NCBI GenBank assembly: GCA_946407815.1 | Contig: CAMJPB010000001.1 | Span: 124,001-188,000 of the forward strand | Direction: 5' to 3' | Source: an uncultured Caryophanales bacterium | GTDB taxonomy: Bacteria > Bacillota_I > Bacilli_A > RFN20 > CAG-826 | DNA: 64,000 nucleotides | Shown here: positions 45,273 through 54,537 of the stretch, one piece after another | Position numbering within the stretch: position 1 is the first letter of the stretch | How the letters are laid out: the number at the start of each line of letters is the position of its first letter | Program-made: the position numbers and the translations under genes | The notes under the pieces: generated by a model | Told to the model about the DNA's origin: nothing | What the model saw: only the letters and a program-made list of their open reading frames with translations | Databases searched by the model: none

Positions 45273-46154
45273 ATGAAACATTTAATTGGAATGGAATCAA
45301 ATGCATTTAATCCAAATAATGAGTTTGGAATTAATTTTGATGAGTTCAAAAAAAGAGGAATAGAAGCTCTAGACTATCAAGGTTTAGCATCTTTTGATAT
45401 TTTAGGGTCTGCTTTAAATTTAGATGGTGAAGAATTCGTTTCATTCCTTTCAAGATTAAAAAGTAAATTAGATGATTATGAATTAGAAATAGTTCAGTTA
45501 CATGCTATGTGGGAACCAAAGTTTGAGTTCGAAAATCAGGATAAAGATATGTTTTTATATTACCGAAAAGCTATTGAAGGGGCCTCAATAGTAGGCGCTA
45601 AATATGTTGTGGTTCACCCAATAGCAGTAAGAGGAAAATATATTTGGGATAAAGCCCCTCTTGAGGAATTAAAAGCAGTAAACAAAGTTTTCTTTTCTAG
45701 ACTTGCAAAAGTTGCAGAAGAAAAAGGTGTTTATATTGCGATTGAAAATTTACCTTTTACAAATGTTAAGGATTTTTTCTCAGGAAGCGGAACTCTTAAT
45801 TTTGTTAAAGAACTCAATCATCCAAATATTGTAATGTGCTTAGACACTGGTCATTTTAATATGCTTAAAGATGAAAATATCTACGACTTCCTTTTAAAAG
45901 GAAAGGATAAAATTAAATGTCTACATATACACGATAATCGTGGTGATTGTGACTCACATCTTATGCCATATTTAGGTACATTTAATTGGGAAGATTTTAT
46001 TAAAGGTTTGAAAGTAATTAATTTTGATGGCGTTTTATCACTTGAAACTAAAATCGATAAAAAAGGTTTAAACGATGAATCCTATGAATTATTAAATAAA
46101 AGCTTGCTAACAATTATAAATGACTTTAGAGAGAGACTAGCTAGCAAATTTTAG
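45273..46154 (+). CDS. Sugar phosphate isomerase/epimerase (xylose-isomerase-like TIM barrel)
   Basis: A 293-residue TIM barrel of the AP_endonuc_2 type. Metal-ligand segments are visible in VVVHPIAVRG, IAIENLPF, MCLDTGHFN, LHIHDNRGDCDSH and LSLETKI. This family covers hydroxypyruvate, tagatose/psicose 3-epimerases and inosose isomerases; the substrate cannot be set here. It may interconvert a keto sugar in the operon's pathway. Confidence 0.85.
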   Translation: MKHLIGMESNAFNPNNEFGINFDEFKKRGIEALDYQGLASFDILGSALNLDGEEFVSFLSRLKSKLDDYELEIVQLHAMWEPKFEFENQDKDMFLYYRKAIEGASIVGAKYVVVHPIAVRGKYIWDKAPLEELKAVNKVFFSRLAKVAEEKGVYIAIENLPFTNVKDFFSGSGTLNFVKELNHPNIVMCLDTGHFNMLKDENIYDFLLKGKDKIKCLHIHDNRGDCDSHLMPYLGTFNWEDFIKGLKVINFDGVLSLETKIDKKGLNDESYELLNKSLLTIINDFRERLASKF

Positions 46155-46165
46155 AAGGTGTTGTT

Positions 46166-47407
46166 ATGAAAAAAGTATTAGAATCTAAAAGCAAACAAAT
46201 AATATTAATTCTTTCATTATCAATTCTTTATTTTGTTCATGTTATTGGCAGATCTGCCGTGGCCGCAAATCTTTTAAATTTTCAAAAAGATTATGGCATC
46301 GAAAAATCAACAGCTAGTTTGATTATTACTCTATTCTCTTTTGCTTATGGTGCGGGTCAAATTATTAATTCGTTTTTGATAAAAAAATATAACAAGAGAT
46401 TATCTGTTTTTATTCCAGTATTACTGGAATCAATTTGTCTTTTCTTATTATATTTACGTTTACCATTTATTACTTATAACTTTATTTGGCTAGCAGGAGG
46501 AGTTTTTTACTCATTTTTCTGGATGTCAATAATGAAAATATTGAGTGAAAATTTGGAAGAAAAGCTCCTAAGTAAAGCATCTGTTATTTTGTCTGTTGTG
46601 AATGGTTTAGGTTCCGCCTTAGGTTATTTGCTTTCCTCAGCTTTTACTGCATTAAACGTTTATAGAATCGTTTTTCTTGTAAGCGCGGTTTTAATATTCC
46701 TTTTTGATGTAAATTTCTTATTTGTTTCAAAATATTTTAAATGTAGTCCAAAAGAATATGATGAAAAAGAAAATGATACAACAATGTACAAAAAAGTAGA
46801 GAAGCCTAAATTTCTATTTTTGTTTATGATTGCATTCATGGTCTTTACTCCAATTGCGGCAATCGGAACTGGAAGTATTAAAAACTGGACTCCAAATATT
46901 TTGGAAGAGAGTTTCGGTTTAATGTCTTCGCTTGCAATCTTTTTTGCTGTAGTAGTTCCAATTGTGCACTGTTTCTGTTCTGTATTAGTCGTAACTTTAA
47001 GAAAATTTAACTGGAAGTTTGAGCAGATAATTTCAGCATTAATGTTTGTTGTCATAATTTCGTTTATAATGATTTTAATTTCATTAAAAACACAGATAAC
47101 TGCTCTTTATATTATATTTGCGGCAATTGGCTATTTTGGATTTGGATGTATTAACACAACAACGACCAATTTATTAGCTCTTCAAATGAGATCATATTAC
47201 GATAGTGGAATGTTTTCTGGATTTGTGAATGGTTCTGCCTATGTAGGAGAAGTTATTGCGGCATACGGTGTAGCACTTTATGTAGAGCACACAAGTTGGT
47301 CTAGTTTATATATTTTATTGATTATTTTAACCTCGTTCGTGGCAATTTCATCCTTACTTCTTTATATTTTCTTTAGAAAAAAGAAAGAGTATCAACCATT
47401 CTTATAA
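46166..47407 (+). CDS. MFS transporter
   Basis: A 413-residue protein with about twelve hydrophobic helices and the central basic loop (YKKVEKPKFLF) typical of the major facilitator superfamily. The first half has VIGRSAVAANLLNFQKDYGI and SFAYGAGQIINSFLIKKYNKR, a GlpT/NarK-like pattern. The substrate is unknown; uptake of rhamnose or a disaccharide, or export of a product such as lactaldehyde or propanediol, are options. Confidence 0.85.
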   Translation: MKKVLESKSKQIILILSLSILYFVHVIGRSAVAANLLNFQKDYGIEKSTASLIITLFSFAYGAGQIINSFLIKKYNKRLSVFIPVLLESICLFLLYLRLPFITYNFIWLAGGVFYSFFWMSIMKILSENLEEKLLSKASVILSVVNGLGSALGYLLSSAFTALNVYRIVFLVSAVLIFLFDVNFLFVSKYFKCSPKEYDEKENDTTMYKKVEKPKFLFLFMIAFMVFTPIAAIGTGSIKNWTPNILEESFGLMSSLAIFFAVVVPIVHCFCSVLVVTLRKFNWKFEQIISALMFVVIISFIMILISLKTQITALYIIFAAIGYFGFGCINTTTTNLLALQMRSYYDSGMFSGFVNGSAYVGEVIAAYGVALYVEHTSWSSLYILLIILTSFVAISSLLLYIFFRKKKEYQPFL

Positions 47408-47422
47408 GAGGAGGATTTGATT

Positions 47423-48862
47423 ATGAATTACGATGAAAATCCAAAAAAGAAAATTATTTGTTGCCTTGGAGACTCTTTAACTGAGGGTGATGATGGTGAT
47501 AGAAAAGAAGGTATTGCTCCTCATCTAGTTGATGAAACTTATCCGTTTTTCTTAAGCGAATTAACTGGATTTGAGACAAGAAATTATGGCAAATGTGGGT
47601 GTAATCCCACATCATATTTAACTTTCTTTAAAAACTGTCATTTAGATGTTTCTGATGCATCAATTATTGTCGTAATGTTAGGCACAAACGGTGGACTTTC
47701 GTTTGAAGAAGAAACACAAGGCAATAAAGATTATCAAGAATTAATCGATATTTTAGAAAAAGAAAGTAGTGCAAAGATTTATTTATGCACGCCTCCATTT
47801 GTAACTCAGGATAGCAATTATCCTTTTGCAGAAAATGTTAGAAAAGCTGTCGGTTTTATCCGCAAATTTGCTAAAGAAAAGAATATTAATTTAATTGATT
47901 TAGCAAGTAGCGAACGTATCACGGAAGAAACTTCTAAAGATCTTCAAGAATTTGATCGACTTCATTTCTCAATTAGAGGTAACAAAGTTTTAGCAGAGGA
48001 AATTTATAAAGACCTTGATTTAGATTTTGTGGAGAATCATATGAATATGAGTTTTAAAAATTCAAAGTTTGTTCAGGAAATGAGTGATATTACTGAAAAT
48101 ATGTATCGTCAAGGATGGGATGAACGTAATGGAGGAAATATTTCTTATCTTATTGATGAGAAGTATGTAAAAGAATACTTCCCTAATGACGTTTCGCTAA
48201 GAGATATTCCTCTTGGTTTTAAAGCAGATGAAATCTGCAGAAACAAATATTTCTTAGTTACAGGAACAGGTAAATATTTTAAGAATGTTAAAAGTGATCC
48301 AGAAAATAATCTTGGATTGATTAAAATAGACTCAAATGGAGCAATTGCGCATCTACTTTGGGGTTATAAAGATGGCGGAAAATTCACAAGTGAATTTCCA
48401 GCTCATTTAATGAGTCATGCAACTAGATTAAAAATAAATCCAAATAATAGAGTTATCATGCATACTCACCCAACTTACACAATTTGTATGGGAGCATGTT
48501 TAGCAACAGATGAAATAATTTTTACAAGAAAACTATGGAAATCAAATACTGAAGCGGTGGTTGTTTTCCCAGAAGGCATCGGTGTTCTTCCTTGTATGGT
48601 TTGTGGTACCAATGAAATCGGTGTAGCAACTGCTGAAAAAATGAAAGAACATCGTATTGTGTCTTGGACAAACCATGGTATTTATGGTGCCGGAAACGAC
48701 ATTGATGAAGCTTTTGGATTAATTGAAACTGTTGAGAAGACTGCTCAAATTTATATGTTGACTCTTGATCATCTAGTTAACGAGATTCCAGATGAAGTTA
48801 TTATGGGCTTAGCAAAACTATGGAATCTCAAGATGATGCCTGGGGTTATTGAAGAAAAATAA
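47423..48862 (+). CDS. rhaD: Fusion: SGNH/GDSL hydrolase plus rhamnulose-1-phosphate aldolase (RhaD)
   Basis: Residues 1-205 are an SGNH hydrolase: GDSLTEG with the nucleophilic Ser, GKCGCN, MLGTNGG and FDRLHFS with Asp and His. Residues 207-479 are a class II aldolase of the RhaD type: WDERNGGNIS, HTHPTY (two zinc-binding His), EAVVVFPEGIGV and NHGIYG. RhaD cleaves rhamnulose-1-phosphate to DHAP and L-lactaldehyde. The start is ATG 47423 after GAGGAGG. A second possible start for the aldolase alone is ATG 48041 with GGAG 6 nt before it. The hydrolase could remove acetyl groups from rhamnose; that is inference. Confidence 0.88.
   Translation: MNYDENPKKKIICCLGDSLTEGDDGDRKEGIAPHLVDETYPFFLSELTGFETRNYGKCGCNPTSYLTFFKNCHLDVSDASIIVVMLGTNGGLSFEEETQGNKDYQELIDILEKESSAKIYLCTPPFVTQDSNYPFAENVRKAVGFIRKFAKEKNINLIDLASSERITEETSKDLQEFDRLHFSIRGNKVLAEEIYKDLDLDFVENHMNMSFKNSKFVQEMSDITENMYRQGWDERNGGNISYLIDEKYVKEYFPNDVSLRDIPLGFKADEICRNKYFLVTGTGKYFKNVKSDPENNLGLIKIDSNGAIAHLLWGYKDGGKFTSEFPAHLMSHATRLKINPNNRVIMHTHPTYTICMGACLATDEIIFTRKLWKSNTEAVVVFPEGIGVLPCMVCGTNEIGVATAEKMKEHRIVSWTNHGIYGAGNDIDEAFGLIETVEKTAQIYMLTLDHLVNEIPDEVIMGLAKLWNLKMMPGVIEEK
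48031..48043 (+). promoter_or_regulatory. Internal ribosome-binding site and ATG for a separate RhaD
   Basis: GGAG at 48031-48034 is spaced 6 nt from ATG 48041, in frame and exactly at the junction between the SGNH and aldolase domains. A free RhaD of about 273 residues, the normal size, could be made from it. Confidence 0.55.
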
Positions 48863-48863
48863 T

Positions 48864-50168
48864 ATGAAATATTATCTCGCGATTGATTTAGGAGCTAGTA
48901 GTGGTCGACATGTTGTTGGCTATCTTAAAGATGGAAAAATCCATCTAGATGAAGTTCATAGATTTAGAACATGTATGGATGATTCTAAAAATGGTTTAGT
49001 GTGGGATATTCCAAGATTTTTTAGAGAAATCATTCAAGGTATAAAAAAAGCTTTTAGTAAATATCGCGAGATTGAGTCTTTATCGATCGATACTTGGGGT
49101 GTTGATTATATTTTAATGAATAAAGATAAAGAAATCCCTCCATATTATGCTTATAGAAATAAAAGATGTTTAAAAGCCGCTGAGAAAGTTCATGAAATAA
49201 TACCTTTTGAACAAATCTATAAACTTACTGGCATTCAATTTGCTTCATTTAACACTATCTATCAACTTTTTGATGATAAAGAAATGGGCAGAATAAAAAA
49301 TGCCACAGATTACTTAATGCTACCGAGTTATTTTATTTATAAACTTACTGGTAAAAAAACACATGAATATACTGATGAATCTACTGGCGGATTTATTAAT
49401 CCAAAAACAAAAAAGTACTCTTTTGGACTAATTGAAAAAATAGGATTACCGAAAAGATTATTTACGTCTTTAAATATGCCAGGAGAAACGGTCGGAAGAC
49501 TTCTTCCTGAAATTGAACAAGAAGTCGGAGGAAACTGTACTGTTGTTTTATGTGCTTCACATGATACAGCCAGTGCTTTTGAGTCTATCGAAGTAGATGA
49601 AGAATCTTTGATTCTTTCATCAGGAACTTGGTCATTATTAGGAATTAAATCTAAAGATCCGATTATAAATAAAGATTCATTAAATGCTAATTACACAAAT
49701 GAAGGCGGTGTGAACTATATTAGATTCTTAAAAAACATAATGGGAATGTATCTTACAAATCAAGTAATGGAAGAAGTAAATTTAAGTTTCGATGAGATCG
49801 CTAAAGGTTTGGAAAAATCGACATATAAAGAAACATTTTCGGTTAATGATCCAAGTTTAAATGCGCCTAAAAATATGAAACTAGCGATTCTTAAATTGCT
49901 TAAAGAAAAACCTCCAAAATCCGATTACGATTTATTTGCCTCTATTTATCATTCAATGGCTAAATCTTATAAAGAGTCGATTAATGAAATAGAAAGAATT
50001 ACTAACAAAAAATTTAAAAAGATTTATGTTATTGGTGGAGGCGCTAAAAATGATTATCTTAACAATTTAATTAAGGAATACACAAAATTAGATGTAATAG
50101 CGATGCCAATTGAAGCAACATCGCTTGGAAACATAAAAGTTCAAATGAAAGTGGGCAAAGAATTATGA
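48864..50168 (+). CDS. rhaB: Rhamnulokinase, C-terminally short
   Basis: A FGGY-family kinase that phosphorylates L-rhamnulose. It shows AIDLGASSGRHVVG at the N-terminus, ASHDTASAF and SSGTWSLLG mid-protein and YVIGGGAKNDYLNNL near the end. The protein has 434 residues and stops right after IEATSLGNIKVQMKVGKEL, while typical RhaB has about 480-490; the last ~45 residues are missing. The FGGY hallmark region before this is intact, so it may be functional. The start is ATG 48864, 1 bp after the RhaD stop; the stop overlaps RhaA as ATGA. Confidence 0.92.
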   Translation: MKYYLAIDLGASSGRHVVGYLKDGKIHLDEVHRFRTCMDDSKNGLVWDIPRFFREIIQGIKKAFSKYREIESLSIDTWGVDYILMNKDKEIPPYYAYRNKRCLKAAEKVHEIIPFEQIYKLTGIQFASFNTIYQLFDDKEMGRIKNATDYLMLPSYFIYKLTGKKTHEYTDESTGGFINPKTKKYSFGLIEKIGLPKRLFTSLNMPGETVGRLLPEIEQEVGGNCTVVLCASHDTASAFESIEVDEESLILSSGTWSLLGIKSKDPIINKDSLNANYTNEGGVNYIRFLKNIMGMYLTNQVMEEVNLSFDEIAKGLEKSTYKETFSVNDPSLNAPKNMKLAILKLLKEKPPKSDYDLFASIYHSMAKSYKESINEIERITNKKFKKIYVIGGGAKNDYLNNLIKEYTKLDVIAMPIEATSLGNIKVQMKVGKEL

Positions 50169-51397
50169 GAAAAGAAGTCAAAGAAGCATATGCTAAATAT
50201 GGTGTTGATGTAAAAAAGGCACTTAAAGAATTAGCGAAAACTAAAATCTCCTTACATTGTTGGCAACTTGATGATGTAAAGGGATTTGAAAATGAAGGAA
50301 AATTAACTGGCGGTATTCAAACAACAGGAAAATATCCTGGAAGAGCTAGAAATTTTGCAGAATTAACTAAAGATTTAGACGAAGCATTGAGATACATTCC
50401 AGGTAGTAAAAAAATCAATCTTCACGCTATTTATCAAACTGGTAAAAAAGTCGATAGATGTGATGTTGGACCTGAGCAATTTAAAGAATGGGTCAAATAC
50501 GCTAAAGAAAGGGGCCTTGGATTAGATTATAATCCAACAATCTTCTCTCATGACATGCTCGTAGATGGTTTATCTTTATCTTCTCCTGATGAGATAGTTA
50601 GAGAATATTGGATTAAACATTGTATTAACGGTTTAAAGATTACCGAAATGTTTGGCAAAGAACTTGGCCAAAAATCTTTAATGAATATCTGGATTCCAGA
50701 CGGCTTAAAAGATGTCCCTGCTGATAGAATTGGACCAAGACTTAGACTTAAAGATTCTTTAGATAAGATTCTCGCTGGTTACAAGTATGACAAGAAAGTT
50801 ATGGACGTTTCAGTCGAATCAAAAGTTTTTGGTATTGGTGTTGAGTCATATACTGCGGGTAGTAATGAGTTTTATCTAAACTATGCCGCAAGTAGACATA
50901 TTTGTTGTTTATTAGACACCGGCCATTTCCATCCTACTGAAAATGTTGCGGATAAAATTTCATCTATGTTCTGTTTTTACGATAAACTTGCATTCCATGT
51001 CTCTAGACCGGTTAGATGGGATAGCGACCATGTTCTAAAACTTAATGATGATCTTCAAGATGTCGCAGATGAATTAGTTAAGTGTAATGGCTTATCAAAG
51101 AGCTATATTGGTCTTGATTATTTTGATGCTTCAATTAATAGGGTCTTAGCACTTATTATAGGTGCTAGAAATATGGAAAAAGCCCTTTTAAGAGCTCTTT
51201 TAACACCATGGAATATGCTTAAAGAAGCTCAAGATAAATACGAGCATGGAAAAGTTCTCGCTTTACAAGAAGAAATCAAAACATTACCTTGGGGTGAGGT
51301 GTGGGATGAATATCTTAAAAACCAAGGCATGGTAAGCGACCATGAAATGTTTATTGAAATAAAAAAATACGAAGAAGAAGTTTTAAGTAAGAGATAA
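50165..51397 (+). CDS. rhaA: L-rhamnose isomerase
   Basis: A 410-residue TIM-barrel isomerase, near the usual 418-425, converting L-rhamnose to L-rhamnulose. Diagnostic segments include SLHCWQLDDVKGFE near the start, WIPDGLKDVPADRIGPR, SVESKVFGIGVESYTAGSNEF and LLDTGHFHPTENVADKIS, then HVSRPVRWDSDHV. The acidic and His metal ligands are kept. It overlaps rhaB by 4 nt and forms the core rhaD-rhaB-rhaA unit. Confidence 0.95.
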   Translation: MRKEVKEAYAKYGVDVKKALKELAKTKISLHCWQLDDVKGFENEGKLTGGIQTTGKYPGRARNFAELTKDLDEALRYIPGSKKINLHAIYQTGKKVDRCDVGPEQFKEWVKYAKERGLGLDYNPTIFSHDMLVDGLSLSSPDEIVREYWIKHCINGLKITEMFGKELGQKSLMNIWIPDGLKDVPADRIGPRLRLKDSLDKILAGYKYDKKVMDVSVESKVFGIGVESYTAGSNEFYLNYAASRHICCLLDTGHFHPTENVADKISSMFCFYDKLAFHVSRPVRWDSDHVLKLNDDLQDVADELVKCNGLSKSYIGLDYFDASINRVLALIIGARNMEKALLRALLTPWNMLKEAQDKYEHGKVLALQEEIKTLPWGEVWDEYLKNQGMVSDHEMFIEIKKYEEEVLSKR

Positions 51398-51398
51398 A

Positions 51399-51890
51399 AT
51401 GAAAAAAGAATTGCTTGATAATAGAACCGGATATACTTCTGAAGTAAAAACATATTTTGAAGTAAAAAAGAAAAATAATTTTCTCGAGTTTTATTTTGAA
51501 GCATTTGATTCTTCACTTAACTCATATTCAAATAAAGATAATGATGCTTTATATAACGGAGATGTTGTTGAAGTGTTTCTTGATTTAGGGTTTGAAGACT
51601 ATTTCGAATTTGAAGTAGCTCCAAATGGTGTAACATTTGTAGCAACTATTAAAAATATAAAACCAACATTTATCTCAAGAGATTTCTTTAAAAGTGATGT
51701 TCTTATAGACGGAAACAATTATTACGTCAAAATTAATTTAGATTTATCTAAATTCGATTATAAATTTATTAAGTTTAATGCTTTTAGAATTGAGACTAAA
51801 GGAATAAGAAGTGAATATATTTTACAAGCTTTATCTCCAACTTTAACAAATTCATTTCATGTTAGAGAAAAGTTTGTAGAACTATCTTAA
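51399..51890 (+). CDS. CBM9/DOMON-like sugar-binding domain protein
   Basis: A 163-residue beta-rich protein with the CBM9-like pattern: FLEFYFEAFDSSLNSYS, a DALYNGDVVEVFLDLG strand pair, YFEFEVAPNG and KINLDLSKF. There is no signal peptide, which is odd for a carbohydrate-binding module and suggests it binds a cytoplasmic sugar or partner enzyme. It follows rhaA by 1 bp. CBM9-like domains often accompany DUF4838 proteins. Confidence 0.72.
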   Translation: MKKELLDNRTGYTSEVKTYFEVKKKNNFLEFYFEAFDSSLNSYSNKDNDALYNGDVVEVFLDLGFEDYFEFEVAPNGVTFVATIKNIKPTFISRDFFKSDVLIDGNNYYVKINLDLSKFDYKFIKFNAFRIETKGIRSEYILQALSPTLTNSFHVREKFVELS

Positions 51891-51904
51891 AAGGGAGGCT
51901 AATT

Positions 51905-52612
51905 ATGAGAGTACTTGCAATAGGGTGTCATCCAGACGATATAGAAATTGCCTGTAGCGGGACACTCGCTAAATGTGTGAAAAGAGGCGATAAAGTTTAT
52001 GTTTGCCATCTTTCAAGCGGCAATTTAGGCCACGTTATTATTCCACCTGAGGAATTATCAAAGATTAGAATTAACGAGGCTAAAAAAGCTGGTTCTTTAG
52101 CAGGAATCAAAGAAGTTATTTATGCTGGATTTGATGATTTAGACATTTTTTCTGAAAACAAAGAATCAGTTGATAAATTAGTTGAAGTTATTAGGAAAGT
52201 TAAGCCAGACTTTATAATTACACATAATCCTGATGATTATATGCCAGATCATATCGCCACTAGTAAACTTGTTTTTGCGGCGTCATTTGCCGCAACAGTG
52301 CCTAATTATCCTCCAAAGACAAAAAACCCTGCTGAATTAGTGCCTATTTTTTATATGGACACATTGGCGGGAGTTAATTTTATTCCAGATGAGTTTGTTG
52401 ATATTTCAGATGAAATTGAACTAAAAATTAAGATGCTTGAATGTCATGAATCTCAATTAGTTTGGATGAAAGAGCATGATGGCATTGATTTCGCAGATAT
52501 GGTCAGAACATGCTCAAAATATAGAGGATATCAATGCGGTGCAAAATACGCTGAAGGATTTAAAAGAGCTAACACGTATTTGAAAAATACGACAAAAAGA
52601 CTTTTACCATAA
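51905..52612 (+). CDS. PIG-L family deacetylase
   Basis: A 235-residue zinc-dependent LmbE/PIG-L deacetylase. GCHPDDIEIACSGTL supplies His and Asp ligands and PDHIATSKL the second His. These enzymes remove acetyl groups from N-acetyl sugars. It is cytoplasmic, with AAAGGGAGG before the ATG. It is followed by a NagB-like isomerase gene, so the two could act in series on an N-acetylhexosamine. Confidence 0.9.
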   Translation: MRVLAIGCHPDDIEIACSGTLAKCVKRGDKVYVCHLSSGNLGHVIIPPEELSKIRINEAKKAGSLAGIKEVIYAGFDDLDIFSENKESVDKLVEVIRKVKPDFIITHNPDDYMPDHIATSKLVFAASFAATVPNYPPKTKNPAELVPIFYMDTLAGVNFIPDEFVDISDEIELKIKMLECHESQLVWMKEHDGIDFADMVRTCSKYRGYQCGAKYAEGFKRANTYLKNTTKRLLP

Positions 52613-52638
52613 TTTAGTTAAGAAAGAAGGGTATATTT

Positions 52639-53583
52639 ATGGATTTCAATTCAACTTTAAAAGGTAGTTTACTCGAAAATTTCTATCCAAAGGGATGGGA
52701 TTTTAAAATAATAGGAAAATGTTGTTCAAATAAGCCAGAAGATATTTTCGAAAAACAACCATTTTGGAATGACAACTTCCAACCAATACAATGCGAAAAT
52801 GTTGAAGAATTTAATGTTTTAATGGGGCATGAGATTGCTAACCAAATTAAACTGGCTAACGCAAGAAAAGAAAAAATAATTTTCATTCTTCCTGTTGGTC
52901 CTATGGGGATGTATCGTTGGGCAGTGTATTTCTTAAAAGAATGGAAAGAATCGTGCCAAAATGTTTATTGTTTTAATATGGATGAATGGGCAGACAAAGA
53001 CGGAAACACAATAGTTGGAGAAGCTTCATTCCAATCTGCGATGAAAAATGCATTCTATAATCCTTTAGGCGAGCTAACAGTACCAGAAAGTCATAGGAAC
53101 TTTGCTTTAAAAAGCAACTTACCAACTTATTTGTCAAAGATTAATAAATTAAAAGAGGAAGGTGCTAAATTAATTTTAGTCTACGGAATTGGTAGAATGT
53201 GTCATATTGCATTCTGGGAACCAATGATCGGAGCAGAATTTGATAGTGATGAGGAATGGCTTAAACAGCCATATAGAATCGGTGTTAAACTTCACCCTCT
53301 TACAATTGAGCAAAATTCTATTACATCTTTTAAATCAAATACATCTTTAATTCCATGTTTTGCTAACACAATGGGTCCTGGAATCATGTTTAAAGCTGAT
53401 TATGCAATTGGTGGAGCGGATGGCGCCTTAGGTCGCGGGATGAATTGGCAAGGAATGTCACTCTGGATGACATTACGTTATGGTCCAACTAGATTTGTAA
53501 CTTCTAGTTACATTCCAACACTTCCTGGTAAGTTGTTCTTCTTAAAGGAACTTGCTGGACCATTAATAGCAGAAGCAAATTAA
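52639..53583 (+). CDS. Glucosamine-6-phosphate isomerase/deaminase-like protein
   Basis: A 314-residue protein of the NagB/6PGL fold. Matching features are FILPVGPMGMYRWAVYFLKEW, YCFNMDEWADKDGN (the DEW/DEY segment), ILVYGIGRMCHIAFWEP, where NagB has G.G.DGHIAFNEP, and the GALGRGMNW insert. At 314 residues it is longer than E. coli NagB (266). The changed glycine-rich loop implies a different or altered substrate. It may be an isomerase for a de-acetylated amino sugar. Confidence 0.8.
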   Translation: MDFNSTLKGSLLENFYPKGWDFKIIGKCCSNKPEDIFEKQPFWNDNFQPIQCENVEEFNVLMGHEIANQIKLANARKEKIIFILPVGPMGMYRWAVYFLKEWKESCQNVYCFNMDEWADKDGNTIVGEASFQSAMKNAFYNPLGELTVPESHRNFALKSNLPTYLSKINKLKEEGAKLILVYGIGRMCHIAFWEPMIGAEFDSDEEWLKQPYRIGVKLHPLTIEQNSITSFKSNTSLIPCFANTMGPGIMFKADYAIGGADGALGRGMNWQGMSLWMTLRYGPTRFVTSSYIPTLPGKLFFLKELAGPLIAEAN

Positions 53584-53587
53584 TAAA

Positions 53588-54532
53588 ATGAAAAATGGTA
53601 TTGAAATAGCGGGAAGCATCATTGTTGATAATATTCGTGAAGTTAAACGTTTTCCTTCTCAAGGTGAACTAGTTACAATTGATCGAGTATTAAAGGCAGT
53701 TGGTGGATTAGTTGCAAATGATGCAATTGATATAAAAAAGATTGATCCTTCAATCGATGTTTTGGTGTCTGCTAAAATTGGCGATGATGAAAATGGCGAA
53801 TTTTTGAAACAAACATTAACTAATTTTTCATTAAGTTTAGAAAATTTAAAAACAACTTCAAAACCAACTAGTTTTACAGAAGTTATTTCTGTTATTGGTG
53901 GGCAAAGAACTTTCTTGAATTACACTGGCGCAGCAGATGATTTTGGTTTTGAGGATATCTCTTTTGATTATTCAATGATTCATTTAGGTTATTTCACCTT
54001 ACTTAAAAAAATCGATGATGGAGATGGTTTAAAAATTTTAAAATGTGCAAAAGAAAAAGGCATAATCACCTCTATCGATATGATAAGCAACGAAAAATTC
54101 GATTACTCTCCAATAGTTAAGTGTCTTCCTTATGTTGATAATTTGATTATCAATGAATTCGAAGCTGGAAGATTGTTAAATGAAAAAGTTGATTCAAAAA
54201 ATCTTATTCAATCTGCTAAAAATCTAAAAAAACTTGGTGTGATTAATCGAGTAATCATTCATATGCCTGAAAAGTGTTGTTGTGTAACCGACAATGAGAC
54301 TATTGAGTTAAACTCTTTAAAACTAGATTCAGATTTAATAATTGGCGCTACCGGTGCGGGAGATGCTTTCTGTAGTGGATGCTTGGTGGGCATTTACCAT
54401 AACTATTCGAATAAAGAAATTTTAAAATTAGCCACTTCAATTGCAGCGAGTTCTTTACTTGGAGCAGACGCAACTAGTTCAATTATTTCTTTATCAGAAA
54501 CTGAAAATTTTTATAACAAATATAAGAGGTAA
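53588..54532 (+). CDS. PfkB-family carbohydrate kinase
   Basis: A 314-residue ribokinase-like kinase with the C-terminal signature GATGAGDAFCSG containing the catalytic Asp, and an N-terminal GGLVANDAID segment in place of the usual GG...N..AA. Substrates in the family include fructose, tagatose-6-phosphate and fructose-1-phosphate. It stands between an isomerase and a class II aldolase, which fits phosphorylation of a ketose phosphate before aldol cleavage. Confidence 0.88.
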   Translation: MKNGIEIAGSIIVDNIREVKRFPSQGELVTIDRVLKAVGGLVANDAIDIKKIDPSIDVLVSAKIGDDENGEFLKQTLTNFSLSLENLKTTSKPTSFTEVISVIGGQRTFLNYTGAADDFGFEDISFDYSMIHLGYFTLLKKIDDGDGLKILKCAKEKGIITSIDMISNEKFDYSPIVKCLPYVDNLIINEFEAGRLLNEKVDSKNLIQSAKNLKKLGVINRVIIHMPEKCCCVTDNETIELNSLKLDSDLIIGATGAGDAFCSGCLVGIYHNYSNKEILKLATSIAASSLLGADATSSIISLSETENFYNKYKR

Positions 54533-54537
54533 ATTTT

